From the NCBI RefSeq assembly GCF_900156075.1, contig NZ_FTMM01000005.1:88706-152705 (forward strand): a stretch of DNA of 64,000 bases, written 5' to 3'. The notes under the pieces were generated by a model. The model did no database searches and was not told the origin of the DNA. It saw only the letters and a program-made list of their open reading frames with translations. Position numbers and translations under genes: made by a program. This stretch comes from Chryseobacterium sp. RU37D (GTDB lineage: Bacteria > Bacteroidota > Bacteroidia > Flavobacteriales > Weeksellaceae). The first letter of the stretch is position 1. Every line of letters begins with the position of its first letter. Positions 8,061 to 16,627 of the stretch are shown here, piece by piece.

Positions 8061-9521
8061 TTACTTACTCATTAATTTCCAAAGCTCATTAATTACTTCC
8101 TTGTCGTCAAAATGATGCTTCACACCATTAATCTCCTGATATGTTTCGTGGCCTTTTCCGGCTACAAGAACAATATCTTTCGGTTCTGCAAACTTTATCG
8201 CCATTTTGATGGCTTCCTTTCTGTCCGGGATTGAAGTGTATTTGCTGAAGTTCTGAGGTTCAACGCCTGCTTCAATTTCCTTGATGATTGCTGCGGGATC
8301 TTCCGTTCTCGGGTTGTCTGAAGTGATGATCGCCAACGTTGATTTTTTCGTTGCAATATTGCCCATTTCAGGCCTTTTGGAGTGATCCCTGTCTCCTCCG
8401 CAACCAAAAACAGTGATTAATCTTTCGTTTTTTGTTCTGATATCATTAATGCTGTCCAGGATGTTTTCCAAAGCATCCGGAGTGTGTGCATAGTCTACGA
8501 TGAAGAAAATTCCGCCGTCTGATTTGAAGGTTTCAAATCTTCCTGAAACTCTTTTTAATTTACTGATCGCCTGTAAAATTTCGTCTGATTCAAAACCAAG
8601 CTCAGAAGCAATTCCGAAAACCAGTAGCAGGTTATAAACATTAAACTTGCCTGTGAGTGTCGTCCAGAATTCTTTTCCGTTGAAATTAAGCAGCATTCCG
8701 TTGAAATCCACTTCCAATAATCTTCCATGATAATCAGCCATTGTTTTCAAAGCATAAGACTTTTTCGTCGCCTTTGTGTTTTGAAGCATGACATTTCCGT
8801 TTTTATCATCCACATTGGTGATGGCAACGGCTGTACCTTCAAGCTCATCAAAAAATCTTTTTTTCGTTTTTAAATATTCGTCAAAAGTTTTATGATAATC
8901 TAAGTGGTCGTGAGTCAGGTTGGTGAATCCTGCCACTTTGAAATGAAGCCCTTCGATTCTGTTTTGAGCAATTCCATGGGAACTTACTTCCATAAAGGCA
9001 AATTCGCAGCCTTCTTCAACGGCCTGGGCTAAAATTTTATTGATTGTAATGACATCCGGAGTCGTGTGTGTTGCCGGAATTATTTGATTCCCAATTCTAA
9101 TTTCAACCGTAGAAAGTAAAGAGGAATCGTAACCTAGGTTTTTAAATACATCAAAAAGAAGGGTAGAAACAGAAGTCTTTCCGTTGGTTCCTGTTACTCC
9201 GATTAATTTTAATTTTTCAGAAGGGTTTCCGTAGAAATTAGAAGCCAGTTGTCCTAAAGCTTTAGATGAATCTTTTACTTTAACATACGTAACATTTTCA
9301 TTTAAACTTTCAGGAAATTCTTCACAAACAATTGCTGTGGCTCCTTTTTCAACCGAAGATGCAATAAATGAATGTCCATCCACAACCGTTCCTCTCATTG
9401 CGATGTACAAAGAGTTTTCCGTAACCTTTCTGCTGTCGAATACCAATTCTGAAGCCTCACGGGTGTCGTCACCGTGAATTTCTAAAACTGGGATTCTTTT
9501 CAATAATTCAATTAATTGCAT
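8061..9521 (-). CDS. murE: UDP-MurNAc-L-Ala-D-Glu--meso-diaminopimelate ligase
   Basis: Adds the third stem amino acid of peptidoglycan. It has 486 residues, normal. The P-loop is GVTGTNGKTS at about residues 109-118. The substrate-specificity motif reads DNPR (ITSDNPRTEDP, roughly residue 405), where the Arg is known to select meso-diaminopimelate. Lysine-type enzymes have other residues there. The cell wall is therefore inferred to be of the mDAP type. AYTHTPDAL appears as YAHTPDALENIL and GAGKGHE appears as VAGKGHETYQ, both conserved in the family. It sits between ftsI and mraY in the dcw run. Confidence 0.97.
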   Translation of the reverse strand: MQLIELLKRIPVLEIHGDDTREASELVFDSRKVTENSLYIAMRGTVVDGHSFIASSVEKGATAIVCEEFPESLNENVTYVKVKDSSKALGQLASNFYGNPSEKLKLIGVTGTNGKTSVSTLLFDVFKNLGYDSSLLSTVEIRIGNQIIPATHTTPDVITINKILAQAVEEGCEFAFMEVSSHGIAQNRIEGLHFKVAGFTNLTHDHLDYHKTFDEYLKTKKRFFDELEGTAVAITNVDDKNGNVMLQNTKATKKSYALKTMADYHGRLLEVDFNGMLLNFNGKEFWTTLTGKFNVYNLLLVFGIASELGFESDEILQAISKLKRVSGRFETFKSDGGIFFIVDYAHTPDALENILDSINDIRTKNERLITVFGCGGDRDHSKRPEMGNIATKKSTLAIITSDNPRTEDPAAIIKEIEAGVEPQNFSKYTSIPDRKEAIKMAIKFAEPKDIVLVAGKGHETYQEINGVKHHFDDKEVINELWKLMSK

Positions 9522-9534
9522 TTCTTTGATGCTT

Positions 9535-9680
9535 TATATTTTTTAATCGTTCTTTTTGATTCCATAAGTCCATAAGTTTCACTTATGGCTATTGATATTG
9601 AACTCTTCGGATTCGTTTTTGCATTTTTTTTAATAGGATTTTCATCCTATTCTGTTTTAAATCGTCCCTTCAGGACTCTT
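9535..9680. repeat. Hairpin-rich spacer between ftsI and murE
   Basis: Three short perfect inverted pairs lie in 146 nt: CCATAAGT/ACTTATGG (9570-9577, 9581-9588), AATAGGAT/ATCCTATT (9632-9639, 9644-9651) and GTCC/GGAC at about 9663-9675. The layout resembles dispersed repeats, recalled from Bacteroidota genomes, in which similar framework words surround variable hairpins. Only this copy is visible here. No gene is apparent. Confidence 0.5.
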
Positions 9681-9685
9681 CTTAT

Positions 9686-11677
9686 TTAATTCTGCAGAGA
9701 CAAATAAATTCTCTGGTTTTTACTGATCGTTGTGCCTTCTAGCGGGAATTGTTCGGTAATTCTTCCCACTCCTTTAAAGTCTACACGATATCCTAAATTT
9801 TCCAGTTGCGGGATTACGTTTTTACCGATTAATCCGACTACACTTGGCATTTGTTTATTATTGACTGCTATTTTCACATTCGGCTCAACCATTTTGTTAA
9901 GGTTTACCTTTTTGTCGACAAGCATTTCTTTTTCAATGTTTTGAGGTGTTTTTAAGAATGTTTTTCCTGCAATTTCTTTAAACACCGGCGCAGAAACTGT
10001 CCCTCCATAAAATCCTTTTGCTGTATTCGGTTCGCTGATCATCACATAACACGTATATTTCGGATTATCAGCCGGATAGAATCCTGCGAATGATGCACGG
10101 TACTTCATCGGACCGGGCAGCCAATATTCGAATCTTGCGGTTCCTGTTTTTCCGGCCATTTTTAAGTTCGGTGTGAAGATACTTTTTCCTGTTCCTTTTT
10201 CCACGGCTTTCGTCAGGGCACTGGTCATCATTTTAATAGCTTTTTCGGAAGCCATTTTATTGACCATTACTTCAGGCTTTGCATTGTATATGATCTTGCC
10301 GTCCTTCATGATTTTATCAATGAATAGGGGTTTCAGCATTTTGCCGCCATTAGCGACTCCGTTGTAGAAAGTTGCCAATTGTAATAGATTGATATTTGAG
10401 GAATATCCATAGGCAATTGAAGCCAGTGTTGCGGCATTCCATCTTTTATTTTGAGGAGTTACGATTTTCGGTTTTGTAATTCCCGGAAGCTCAATATCCA
10501 TTTTGTCGAATAATTTCCAACGTTTCAAATGATCCAGGAAAATCTGAGGTTTGTCGGCGTAATATTTTGTAATTAGTTTTGCCGTCCCTACGTTACTAGA
10601 TTTTGCCAACACATCACTAATTTCATAAGTTCCGCCTCCGTGCCCGTCTGAAATTCTTTGTTTTGCGTATACCCAAACACCGTTTCCTACATTTACAGTT
10701 GTATTTTCATCGATGAAACCGTCATCCATTGCTGCTAAAAGCGAAATTGTTTTGAAGGTAGAACCCGGTTCAATATTATCTTTTAAAGCATAATTGTAGG
10801 AATCTTCATAATTTCCTTCTTCATTTCTTTTTAAATTAACCATTGCTCGAACTTTTCCCGTTTCAACTTCCATCACAATCACGGTTCCATGTTTTGCTTC
10901 AAAATTGATCAGCTGCTTTTCCAAAGCAGAATGTGCAATATCCTGAACTCTAAGGTCTAAAGTCGTATAAACATCCTCTCCATCAACAGGTTCCTGAACT
11001 TTCCAGTAATCAATTGGTTTCCACTGTGACGAGTTGATTCTTTGCTCCAATCTTTTTCCATCGGTTCCTCTTAAATATTTTGAGAAAGCTCCTTCAAGTC
11101 CTGAACTGTATTCACCGTTATCCATACCGATGGTTCCGGCTCCGATTTCTGAGGTGGCCAGCTCTCTTTTGTAGTTTCTGTCAACGATGAAACCTCCTTT
11201 ATTTTTTCCTTTTTTAAAGATTGGAAACTTTCGGATTCTGTCGTATTGATCGAAATCAAGCCCTTTCACCAAAGTAAAATATTGGTTTTTCTTTTTTTTC
11301 TGCTCGTCGAATTTTTTTCTGAATTCACCCCTCGATTTTCCAAACATTTTGCTTAAAGAATCTGTTAAAGCACCGATGTTGTTGGTGTAAACAGTGTCTT
11401 TCATTGTTTTGAAATCCAGATAAATGTCGTAACGCATCACAGTGGTAGCAAGGATAGAGCCGTCTGAAGCGAATAAATTTCCACGGGCAGCTTTTAGAGT
11501 AGCTTCACGATAGTTTTTATTAATGTAATCGTCTTTAATTTCCTGAACATTAGTGTTTTGGAGGATCACGATCCTCGCCAAAAACATTACAAACACGCAC
11601 AAAGCCACCACTGCAAAGAGGTAGCCCCATCTCAACGTTTTTTTACGTTTGTTATCGTATTCATTTGGTTTTTGCAT
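9686..11677 (-). CDS. ftsI: Class B penicillin-binding protein (FtsI/PBP3-like) with PASTA domain
   Basis: Septal D,D-transpeptidase that cross-links peptidoglycan made by FtsW. The 663-residue protein has one N-terminal membrane helix (about 17-37), a PBP dimerisation domain and a transpeptidase domain with the active-site serine in GSTFK (Ser306), the SSN motif (AKSSNVGTAK) and KTG (MAGKTGTARF). A PASTA domain follows from about residue 600 (PSVVGLIGKN...VPF-type repeat), a common feature of Bacteroidota PBPs. It overlaps the upstream ftsL-like gene by 17 nt, so the two are probably translationally coupled. The spacer to murE is long (164 nt) and repeat-filled. Confidence 0.95.
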   Translation of the reverse strand: MQKPNEYDNKRKKTLRWGYLFAVVALCVFVMFLARIVILQNTNVQEIKDDYINKNYREATLKAARGNLFASDGSILATTVMRYDIYLDFKTMKDTVYTNNIGALTDSLSKMFGKSRGEFRKKFDEQKKKKNQYFTLVKGLDFDQYDRIRKFPIFKKGKNKGGFIVDRNYKRELATSEIGAGTIGMDNGEYSSGLEGAFSKYLRGTDGKRLEQRINSSQWKPIDYWKVQEPVDGEDVYTTLDLRVQDIAHSALEKQLINFEAKHGTVIVMEVETGKVRAMVNLKRNEEGNYEDSYNYALKDNIEPGSTFKTISLLAAMDDGFIDENTTVNVGNGVWVYAKQRISDGHGGGTYEISDVLAKSSNVGTAKLITKYYADKPQIFLDHLKRWKLFDKMDIELPGITKPKIVTPQNKRWNAATLASIAYGYSSNINLLQLATFYNGVANGGKMLKPLFIDKIMKDGKIIYNAKPEVMVNKMASEKAIKMMTSALTKAVEKGTGKSIFTPNLKMAGKTGTARFEYWLPGPMKYRASFAGFYPADNPKYTCYVMISEPNTAKGFYGGTVSAPVFKEIAGKTFLKTPQNIEKEMLVDKKVNLNKMVEPNVKIAVNNKQMPSVVGLIGKNVIPQLENLGYRVDFKGVGRITEQFPLEGTTISKNQRIYLSLQN

Positions 11678-12029
11678 CTGTACTGTCCAGTTTTATTAGC
11701 AGTTTATGGGGATGATTTTCCAGGGTCATCAAAGAGTCCCGTGCAACTTCTTTCCCCAACTCCGATTCCATTTTTACTTTTATCAGCTTACTTTGTGCGT
11801 AAGCGTTTCGCGATTTATATTCTTCTGTTTCTTCTTTTAAAGCATTAACGATTTTAATCTTCTTGTTGACGAGATGATTGCTGTAAATCATTGCCATCAT
11901 TAATATAAACAACAACAGAAAATACTTATAATGTATTTTGATCTCATCACGGTTTAGGAAATTTCCTTTTATAATGTCTATAAAAGTTAATCTCTTCTGA
12001 GGGCGATTTGTTGTTGCTCTTTTTGCCAT
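11661..12029 (-). CDS. ftsL: FtsL-like division protein
   Basis: Small bitopic membrane protein of 122 residues. A basic cytoplasmic N-terminus (about 1-33) is followed by one helix (YFLLLFILMMAMIYSNHLV, about 36-54). Next comes a heptad-patterned, charged segment (KKIKIVNALKEETEEYKSR) suggesting a coiled coil. FtsL forms a complex with FtsB and FtsQ that activates FtsW-FtsI. Primary sequence is poorly conserved, so the assignment rests on topology, size and the rsmH-ftsL-ftsI order. It overlaps ftsI by 17 nt. Confidence 0.85.
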   Translation of the reverse strand: MAKRATTNRPQKRLTFIDIIKGNFLNRDEIKIHYKYFLLLFILMMAMIYSNHLVNKKIKIVNALKEETEEYKSRNAYAQSKLIKVKMESELGKEVARDSLMTLENHPHKLLIKLDSTDAKTK

Positions 12030-12103
12030 TTGTTTTTTGTTGATAGTTTCTTGTTATTTGTTGCTGGATTTAAACCAACAACGATCAACAATGACCCCAA
12101 AAA

Positions 12104-12997
12104 CTATACTTTTATTCCTGTTCTCATTTTTGCACTTCTGGCTCTGGAGTTTTCTTCGATCTCCTTATCATCTGGGATAATCGCTTTGCTCTTCACCAAT
12201 TCAAATGCTTTTTTATAATTTCCGTAAATGTCTCTTTCAGGCTCGCCTTCAAACATTCCGTTTTTTAAAAATCTTTTTACCAGTCTGTCTTCTAAAGAAT
12301 GATAAGAAATTACTACCAGTCTTCCGCCCGGTTTTAAAACCTTATAGGCCTGAATCAGCATTTCTTTTAAAACTTCCAGCTCTTGATTCACCTCAATTCT
12401 TACTGCCTGAAACAGCTGGGCATAAAATTTATTAACCTTATGAGGAGGAATATAGCTGAACAGCTTTTTCAGATCCTCTGTGGTCTCTATGCTTTTTGTT
12501 TTCCTGTGATGAACGATTTCCCGCGCAAGTTTTCTTGCTTCCCTCAACTCTCCATAGTGATAAAAAATGTCGGCAAGCTCTTCTTCTTCATAATCATTAA
12601 TGACTCTTTTGGCATCAAGATTCTGCATGACATTCATTCTCATATCCAAAGGAGCGTTGCTTCTTGTGGAGAAACCTCTTTCTGCTTCATCAAACTGATG
12701 TGATGAAACCCCAAGATCTGCCAGAATACCATCGGCCTGAGAAACACCGTATATTAACAAAGAGTTTTCCAGGAACCTGAAATTCTGATTAACTAATGTG
12801 AATCTCGGATCATCAATTGTATTTTTAAGAGCATCCAGATCCTGATCAAAACTAAACAATCTTCCCTTATCCGAAAGCCGGCTTAATATTTCTCTGGAAT
12901 GACCGCCACCACCAAAAGTACAATCCACATACGTTCCGTCCGGATTCGTCACCAAATCATCTACACTTTGCTTCAACAAAACGGGGTTATGATACAT
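12104..12997 (-). CDS. rsmH: 16S rRNA (cytosine1402-N4)-methyltransferase
   Basis: SAM-dependent methyltransferase (formerly MraW) that N4-methylates C1402 of 16S rRNA in the P site. It has 297 residues, normal. The SAM-binding signature DCTFGGGGHSREIL is at about residues 26-39. FDQDLDAL, GILADLGVSSHQFD, RGFS and PGGRLVVISYHSLEDRLVKRF are all family hallmarks. It follows mraZ, 43 nt away, and leads into ftsL, the canonical head of the dcw cluster. Confidence 0.98.
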   Translation of the reverse strand: MYHNPVLLKQSVDDLVTNPDGTYVDCTFGGGGHSREILSRLSDKGRLFSFDQDLDALKNTIDDPRFTLVNQNFRFLENSLLIYGVSQADGILADLGVSSHQFDEAERGFSTRSNAPLDMRMNVMQNLDAKRVINDYEEEELADIFYHYGELREARKLAREIVHHRKTKSIETTEDLKKLFSYIPPHKVNKFYAQLFQAVRIEVNQELEVLKEMLIQAYKVLKPGGRLVVISYHSLEDRLVKRFLKNGMFEGEPERDIYGNYKKAFELVKSKAIIPDDKEIEENSRARSAKMRTGIKV

Positions 12998-13040
12998 GCT
13001 TAGTTGTGTTTTTTATCGCTTTTATTTATTAGTCGTGTGG

Positions 13041-13499
13041 TTATTCTTCATCGAAAGTGCCCATCACATCTTCGGCAAGGCTGGCAAAATCGGCTTCATC
13101 AATGAAAATTACCTTCTCATAGGCTTCTTTATCCCAAATTTCAAACAGTTCTCCTGCGCTCGTAATCACAATATCCTTTTGAAGATTTGCAAAATGCATC
13201 AGGTCTTTAGGTATCTGTAATCTTCCCGCATTATCCAATTCTACTGTTTTTACTCCTGCTGTAAACATTCTAATGAAATCAGCATTTTTTTTAATGAATC
13301 TGTTCAGTTTATTAATTTTGCCCATCACTTTATCCCATGCATTCATAGGATAAACTTCCAGGCAGGGGTGGAACACAGATCTTTTGACTACAAATACCTT
13401 GTCGTCAAAGTTTTCCATCTGTTTGATTAAAGATGAAGGAACTTTTAGTCGGCCTTTGTCGTCAATTTTACACTCATATGTTCCAATGAAACTCTTCAT
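13041..13499 (-). CDS. mraZ: Transcriptional regulator MraZ
   Basis: DNA-binding protein that in E. coli represses the mra/dcw operon by binding repeated boxes in its own promoter. The ATG at 13497-13499 gives 152 residues and places the first SpoVT/AbrB-like repeat (FIGTYECKIDDKGRLKVP) at the N-terminus, as expected. A second repeat (TVELDNAGRLQIPKDL) lies at about residues 85-100. A longer open frame to 13538 would run into the operator boxes, so I reject that start. It is the first gene of the minus-strand cluster, divergent from the hydrolase gene at 13772. Confidence 0.95.
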   Translation of the reverse strand: MKSFIGTYECKIDDKGRLKVPSSLIKQMENFDDKVFVVKRSVFHPCLEVYPMNAWDKVMGKINKLNRFIKKNADFIRMFTAGVKTVELDNAGRLQIPKDLMHFANLQKDIVITSAGELFEIWDKEAYEKVIFIDEADFASLAEDVMGTFDEE

Positions 13500-13523
13500 T
13501 TGGAGCAAATTTATATAATAATT

Positions 13524-13548
13524 TCCAAAATCTCCCACTTTTTCCCAC
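13524..13548 (-). promoter_or_regulatory. MraZ operator boxes upstream of mraZ
   Basis: On the minus strand TGGG, TGGG and TGGA words occur exactly 10 nt apart (plus-strand CCCA at 13544-13547 and 13534-13537, TCCA at 13524-13527). MraZ boxes in other bacteria are TGGG-type direct repeats with a 10-nt period, so autoregulation is inferred. A TAnnTTTG-type -7 candidate (TAAATTTG, 13506-13513) overlaps the downstream side. Confidence 0.8.
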
Positions 13549-13741
13549 TTTTTGACTTAATGTTAATAAGTTTTATTAAATATTGAATTTCAAGGCTATA
13601 ATTTATTGATATGGTGATTGTTGTGGAAAGTATTATTTATTCCATACAAAACGCATTCATAAAAAAGTGAATAAAAAAAGGCTTGGTATATTATTTTTAT
13701 TTTAAATTAGGGTAATCAAAATATTTTTGAGGTTTAATTTG

Positions 13742-13749
13742 TATTTTTG
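13742..13749 (+). promoter_or_regulatory. Candidate -7 element TATTTTTG for the hydrolase gene
   Basis: Matches the Bacteroidota TAnnTTTG -7 consensus, 22 nt before the ATG at 13772. The best TTTG upstream is only 12 nt away, so the -33 element is unconvincing. Confidence 0.45.
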
Positions 13750-13771
13750 CAAGGCTTTATTAAGGCATTAT

Positions 13772-14533
13772 ATGATATTTAGTACAAAAAAAGAAAAGAA
13801 ATACACCTTTATAGAGGCGGGAAAAGGACATCCATTAGTGCTACTGCACGGATTAATGGGTGGGTTGAGTAATTTCGATAAGATGGTGGATTTTTTTTCG
13901 GATAGGGGATTTAAAGTATATGTTCCTCAGTTGCCAATCTACGATTTGCCGGTACTTAATACTAATCTTACAACTCTTGCAAAATATATAGCCAAGTTTA
14001 TAGAAACCCATATAGAAGGACCTGTAACGATTGTAGGAAATTCCATGGGAGGGCATGTAGGACTTATCTTGACATTGGCAAGACCGGATTTAATTAAAAA
14101 CTTGGTTCTTACAGGAAGTTCTGGTTTATATGAAAGGACTTTTGGAGATAGTTTTCCAAGAAAGAATGACCGTTCTTATATCAGGAAAAAAACGGAAGAA
14201 GTTTTCTATGATCCTGCCATTGCCACTGAAGATCTTGTGGACGAGGTTTTCGGGGTTGTGAATGACAGGATGAAGGGCATCAAAACCGTAATGCTGGCAA
14301 GAAGCGCCATCAAGCACAATATGCTGAATGATCTTCCTAAAATTCTGACGCCAACATGTTTGATCTGGGGGAAGCAGGATAATGTAACACCTCCTGAAGT
14401 AGCAGAAGATATGCACAAGTTTATCCCAAATTCGGATTTGTTTTGGATTGATAAATGCGGACATGCTGCAATGATGGAAAAGCCAGATGAATTCAATGAA
14501 ATTCTTTATGGCTGGCTAAAAGATAAAGTTTAA
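13772..14533 (+). CDS. Alpha/beta-fold hydrolase
   Basis: Cytoplasmic serine hydrolase of 253 residues with unknown substrate. The oxyanion-hole motif HGLMGG is at about residues 28-33 and the nucleophile elbow GNSMGGHVG at about 98-106. A late acid sits in WGKQDNVTPP and the catalytic histidine in KCGHAAMMEKPDEF. I chose the ATG at 13772 rather than the upstream in-frame ATG at 13727. The upstream extension overlaps the promoter-like TATTTTTG, and MIFSTKKEKK is a natural N-terminus. It diverges from mraZ and is followed by a terminator. Confidence 0.85.
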   Translation: MIFSTKKEKKYTFIEAGKGHPLVLLHGLMGGLSNFDKMVDFFSDRGFKVYVPQLPIYDLPVLNTNLTTLAKYIAKFIETHIEGPVTIVGNSMGGHVGLILTLARPDLIKNLVLTGSSGLYERTFGDSFPRKNDRSYIRKKTEEVFYDPAIATEDLVDEVFGVVNDRMKGIKTVMLARSAIKHNMLNDLPKILTPTCLIWGKQDNVTPPEVAEDMHKFIPNSDLFWIDKCGHAAMMEKPDEFNEILYGWLKDKV

Positions 14534-14548
14534 AATAAAATATAATGA

Positions 14549-14580
14549 CCATTAAGAGCTTTTCTTAATGGTTTGTTTTT
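14549..14580 (+). terminator. Rho-independent terminator
   Basis: CCATTAAGA (14549-14557) pairs with TCTTAATGG (14563-14571), followed by TTTGTTTTT. It ends the hydrolase transcript and overlaps an in-frame ATG at 14568, which argues that engB starts at 14598. Confidence 0.8.
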
Positions 14581-14597
14581 CTAAAAAAACTCAGAAA

Positions 14598-15221
14598 ATG
14601 ATTATTAAAACAGCAACGTTTGTAAAGAGCAGCGGAAAATGGCAGGATTGCCCTGAAGCTATAATCCCAGAATATGCTTTTATCGGAAGGTCTAATGTTG
14701 GGAAGTCGTCACTCATTAATGCAATGATGAATCATAAAGATCTGGCTAAAACTTCACAGACTCCGGGGAAAACCCAGCTTATTAATCATTTTTTAGTAAA
14801 TGAGCAGTGGTATCTGACTGATTTGCCAGGCTATGGTTATGCAAAAGTTTCCAAATCTATCAGAAAAGATTTTGAAAAACTTATTACAAATTATATTCTC
14901 AATAGAAGGAATCTGGTAAATCTTTTTGTACTGGTGGATTCAAGGCACAAACCTCAAACGATTGATATGGAATTTATACAATGGTGTGGGGAAAGTGGTG
15001 TACCGTTTTCAATTGTTTTTACAAAAGCGGATAAATTGAAGCCGAATGCAGCAATTAAAAATGTGGAAGATTACAAAACGGAGCTTCACAAAACCTGGGA
15101 AGATTTACCTGAAATATATGTGACTTCTGCCGAAAAGAAAGAAGGGTGCGAGGAAATCCTTCATTTTATTGAAAAAACAAATGATTTTTTGGTACAAAAT
15201 AATATAAATTTCGATGAGTAA
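14598..15221 (+). CDS. engB: Ribosome biogenesis GTP-binding protein EngB/YsxC
   Basis: TrmE-Era-EngA-EngB type GTPase required for late assembly of the large ribosomal subunit. From the ATG at 14598 it has 207 residues. G-motifs visible: G1 GRSNVGKSSLI (about 35-45), G2/switch TPGKT, G3 DLPGYGYA and G4 TKAD, with the G5-like segment VTSAEK. An earlier ATG at 14568 lies in the terminator of the preceding gene and is not used. It overlaps the next gene by 8 nt (ATGAGTAA), implying coupled translation. Confidence 0.95.
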   Translation: MIIKTATFVKSSGKWQDCPEAIIPEYAFIGRSNVGKSSLINAMMNHKDLAKTSQTPGKTQLINHFLVNEQWYLTDLPGYGYAKVSKSIRKDFEKLITNYILNRRNLVNLFVLVDSRHKPQTIDMEFIQWCGESGVPFSIVFTKADKLKPNAAIKNVEDYKTELHKTWEDLPEIYVTSAEKKEGCEEILHFIEKTNDFLVQNNINFDE

Positions 15222-15663
15222 TATTATTTGGAAAATTAAAACTTTCGATGAGTTTACCGTTCCGGAACTGTATGCCGTTTTAAAGGCAAGAATTGATGTT
15301 TTTATAATTGAACAAGACTGTCCTTATCCAGATTTGGATAACTATGATCAGAAAGCAGTTCATCTCTGGGCGGAGGAAAATGGAGAAATTTTGGCATATT
15401 GTCGGGTTTTTAACAAAGGAATAAAATATAAGGAAACATCCATTGGAAGGGTTCTTACTACCGAAATGGCGAGGGGGAAAAGCTTAGGAAAACTTTTAAT
15501 AAAATATGCCATTGAAACTATTGAAAACCGGTTTCAAACTTCAGAAATTAGGATTTCTGCACAGAATTATTTGTTGAAATTCTATTCTGAATTTGGTTTT
15601 AAAGATACCGGAAAAAAATATTTAGAAGATGATATTTTGCATACAGAAATGTTTAAACAGTGA
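15214..15663 (+). CDS. GNAT N-acetyltransferase, ElaA-like
   Basis: Single-domain acetyltransferase of 149 residues. The ElaA pattern is clear: LYAVLKARIDVFIIEQDCPYPDLD near residues 18-42 in pieces (LKAR.DVF..EQ.C.Y...D), AYCRV in the middle, and the acetyl-CoA loop RGKSLGKLLI at about residue 88. The substrate of ElaA proteins is not firmly known. It overlaps the end of engB by 8 nt and is probably co-transcribed with it. Confidence 0.85.
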   Translation: MSNIIWKIKTFDEFTVPELYAVLKARIDVFIIEQDCPYPDLDNYDQKAVHLWAEENGEILAYCRVFNKGIKYKETSIGRVLTTEMARGKSLGKLLIKYAIETIENRFQTSEIRISAQNYLLKFYSEFGFKDTGKKYLEDDILHTEMFKQ

Positions 15664-15710
15664 AGAAAAATTCTTTGCTTTTATTTTTTATAGTATTTTG
15701 TATCGATAGC

Positions 15711-15728
15711 AACGGGCTATAGCTCGTT
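15711..15728. repeat. Short palindrome AACGGGCTATAGCTCGTT
   Basis: An 18-nt near-perfect palindrome (one mismatched pair) in the GNAT-msrA spacer, where the two genes converge. From memory, CAACGGGCTNTAGCCCGTTG-like palindromes are frequent between Bacteroidota genes. It has no T tail, so it is not a standard terminator. Confidence 0.5.
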
Positions 15729-15782
15729 TAAGTAAGATTATAAAATCAATCTGTCTTTAGCCAAAGCTTAAGATATTTAAAA

Positions 15783-16337
15783 TTATTCCTCATTCAACAT
15801 ACCCAATTCTTCGAAATATTTTTTGAATTTCTGGATTTTAGGACCAACAACAGCACTACAATAAGGCTGTGTGGGATTCTCGTTGTAATAACCCTGGTGA
15901 TATTGTTCAGCTGGCCAGAATTTGTCGAATTTCGTAACTTCTGTCACATAAGTTCCCGGCCATCTTCCGGATTGTTTGGATTTTTCTATGGCTTCTTCAG
16001 CTTTTGTCTTTTCAGCGTTATTTTTATAGTAAATTACTGACCGGTATTGCGTTCCGATGTCGTTGCCTTGTCTGTTTAGTTGGGTAGGATTGTGAAGGAA
16101 AAAGAAAACATCCATTAATTGCTCATAAGAAATAATTGCCGAATCATAAGTAATCTGTACCACTTCCGCATGTCCGGTTTCATCTGTGCAAACTTCCTCA
16201 TAAGTCGGATTTTCTTTATGCCCTCCGGAATATCCTGAAATAGCACACTTTACACCTTTCAGCATGTTGAAGCAGCTTTCCACACACCAAAAGCACCCGC
16301 CTCCGAACGTAATTTGTTCTAAACTATTGTTATCCAT
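15783..16337 (-). CDS. msrA: Peptide-methionine (S)-S-oxide reductase MsrA
   Basis: Repairs oxidised methionine by reducing the S-epimer of methionine sulfoxide. It has 184 residues, typical. The catalytic cysteine lies in GGGCFWCVES (Cys15), followed by SGYSGG and the TGHAEVVQI signature. QYRSVIYY and AEQYHQGYY are also conserved. There is no fused MsrB domain and no signal peptide, so it is cytoplasmic. It stands alone on the minus strand, with 290 nt to the ROK kinase gene upstream. Confidence 0.97.
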   Translation of the reverse strand: MDNNSLEQITFGGGCFWCVESCFNMLKGVKCAISGYSGGHKENPTYEEVCTDETGHAEVVQITYDSAIISYEQLMDVFFFLHNPTQLNRQGNDIGTQYRSVIYYKNNAEKTKAEEAIEKSKQSGRWPGTYVTEVTKFDKFWPAEQYHQGYYNENPTQPYCSAVVGPKIQKFKKYFEELGMLNEE

Positions 16338-16570
16338 TGGATGATTATTGTATTTAAATTAATCTCTTTTAAAAAGTAGAATAATGGAAAAAAACTAACC
16401 AAAAATAGGAAAAAGTTTTTCAAATTATAATTATTCAGGTCTTTTAAATGTAATTATAATGATAGATGAGACAAATTATTTTTAAGTGAGACTTAATATT
16501 AAAATCAATGTCCAAACTTTATTATTAAAGATGCTTCGAGAGGCTCCTTAGATTTGCAAAAACGAGAGTA

Positions 16571-16600
16571 AAAACAAAAAAGCATCCTTTCAAAAAGGAT
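16571..16600 (-). terminator. Terminator of the ROK kinase gene
   Basis: ATCCTTT (16584-16590) pairs with AAAGGAT (16594-16600). On the minus strand a T-rich tail follows (16571-16581). The rest of 16338-16627 shows no gene. Confidence 0.75.
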
Positions 16601-16627
16601 ACTCAATATTATTTAAATAGTATTCAA

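Noticed and set aside
13500..13538. Upstream start extending MraZ by 13 residues
   Set aside because: It would overlap the operator and promoter-like sequence and place the first MraZ repeat away from the N-terminus.
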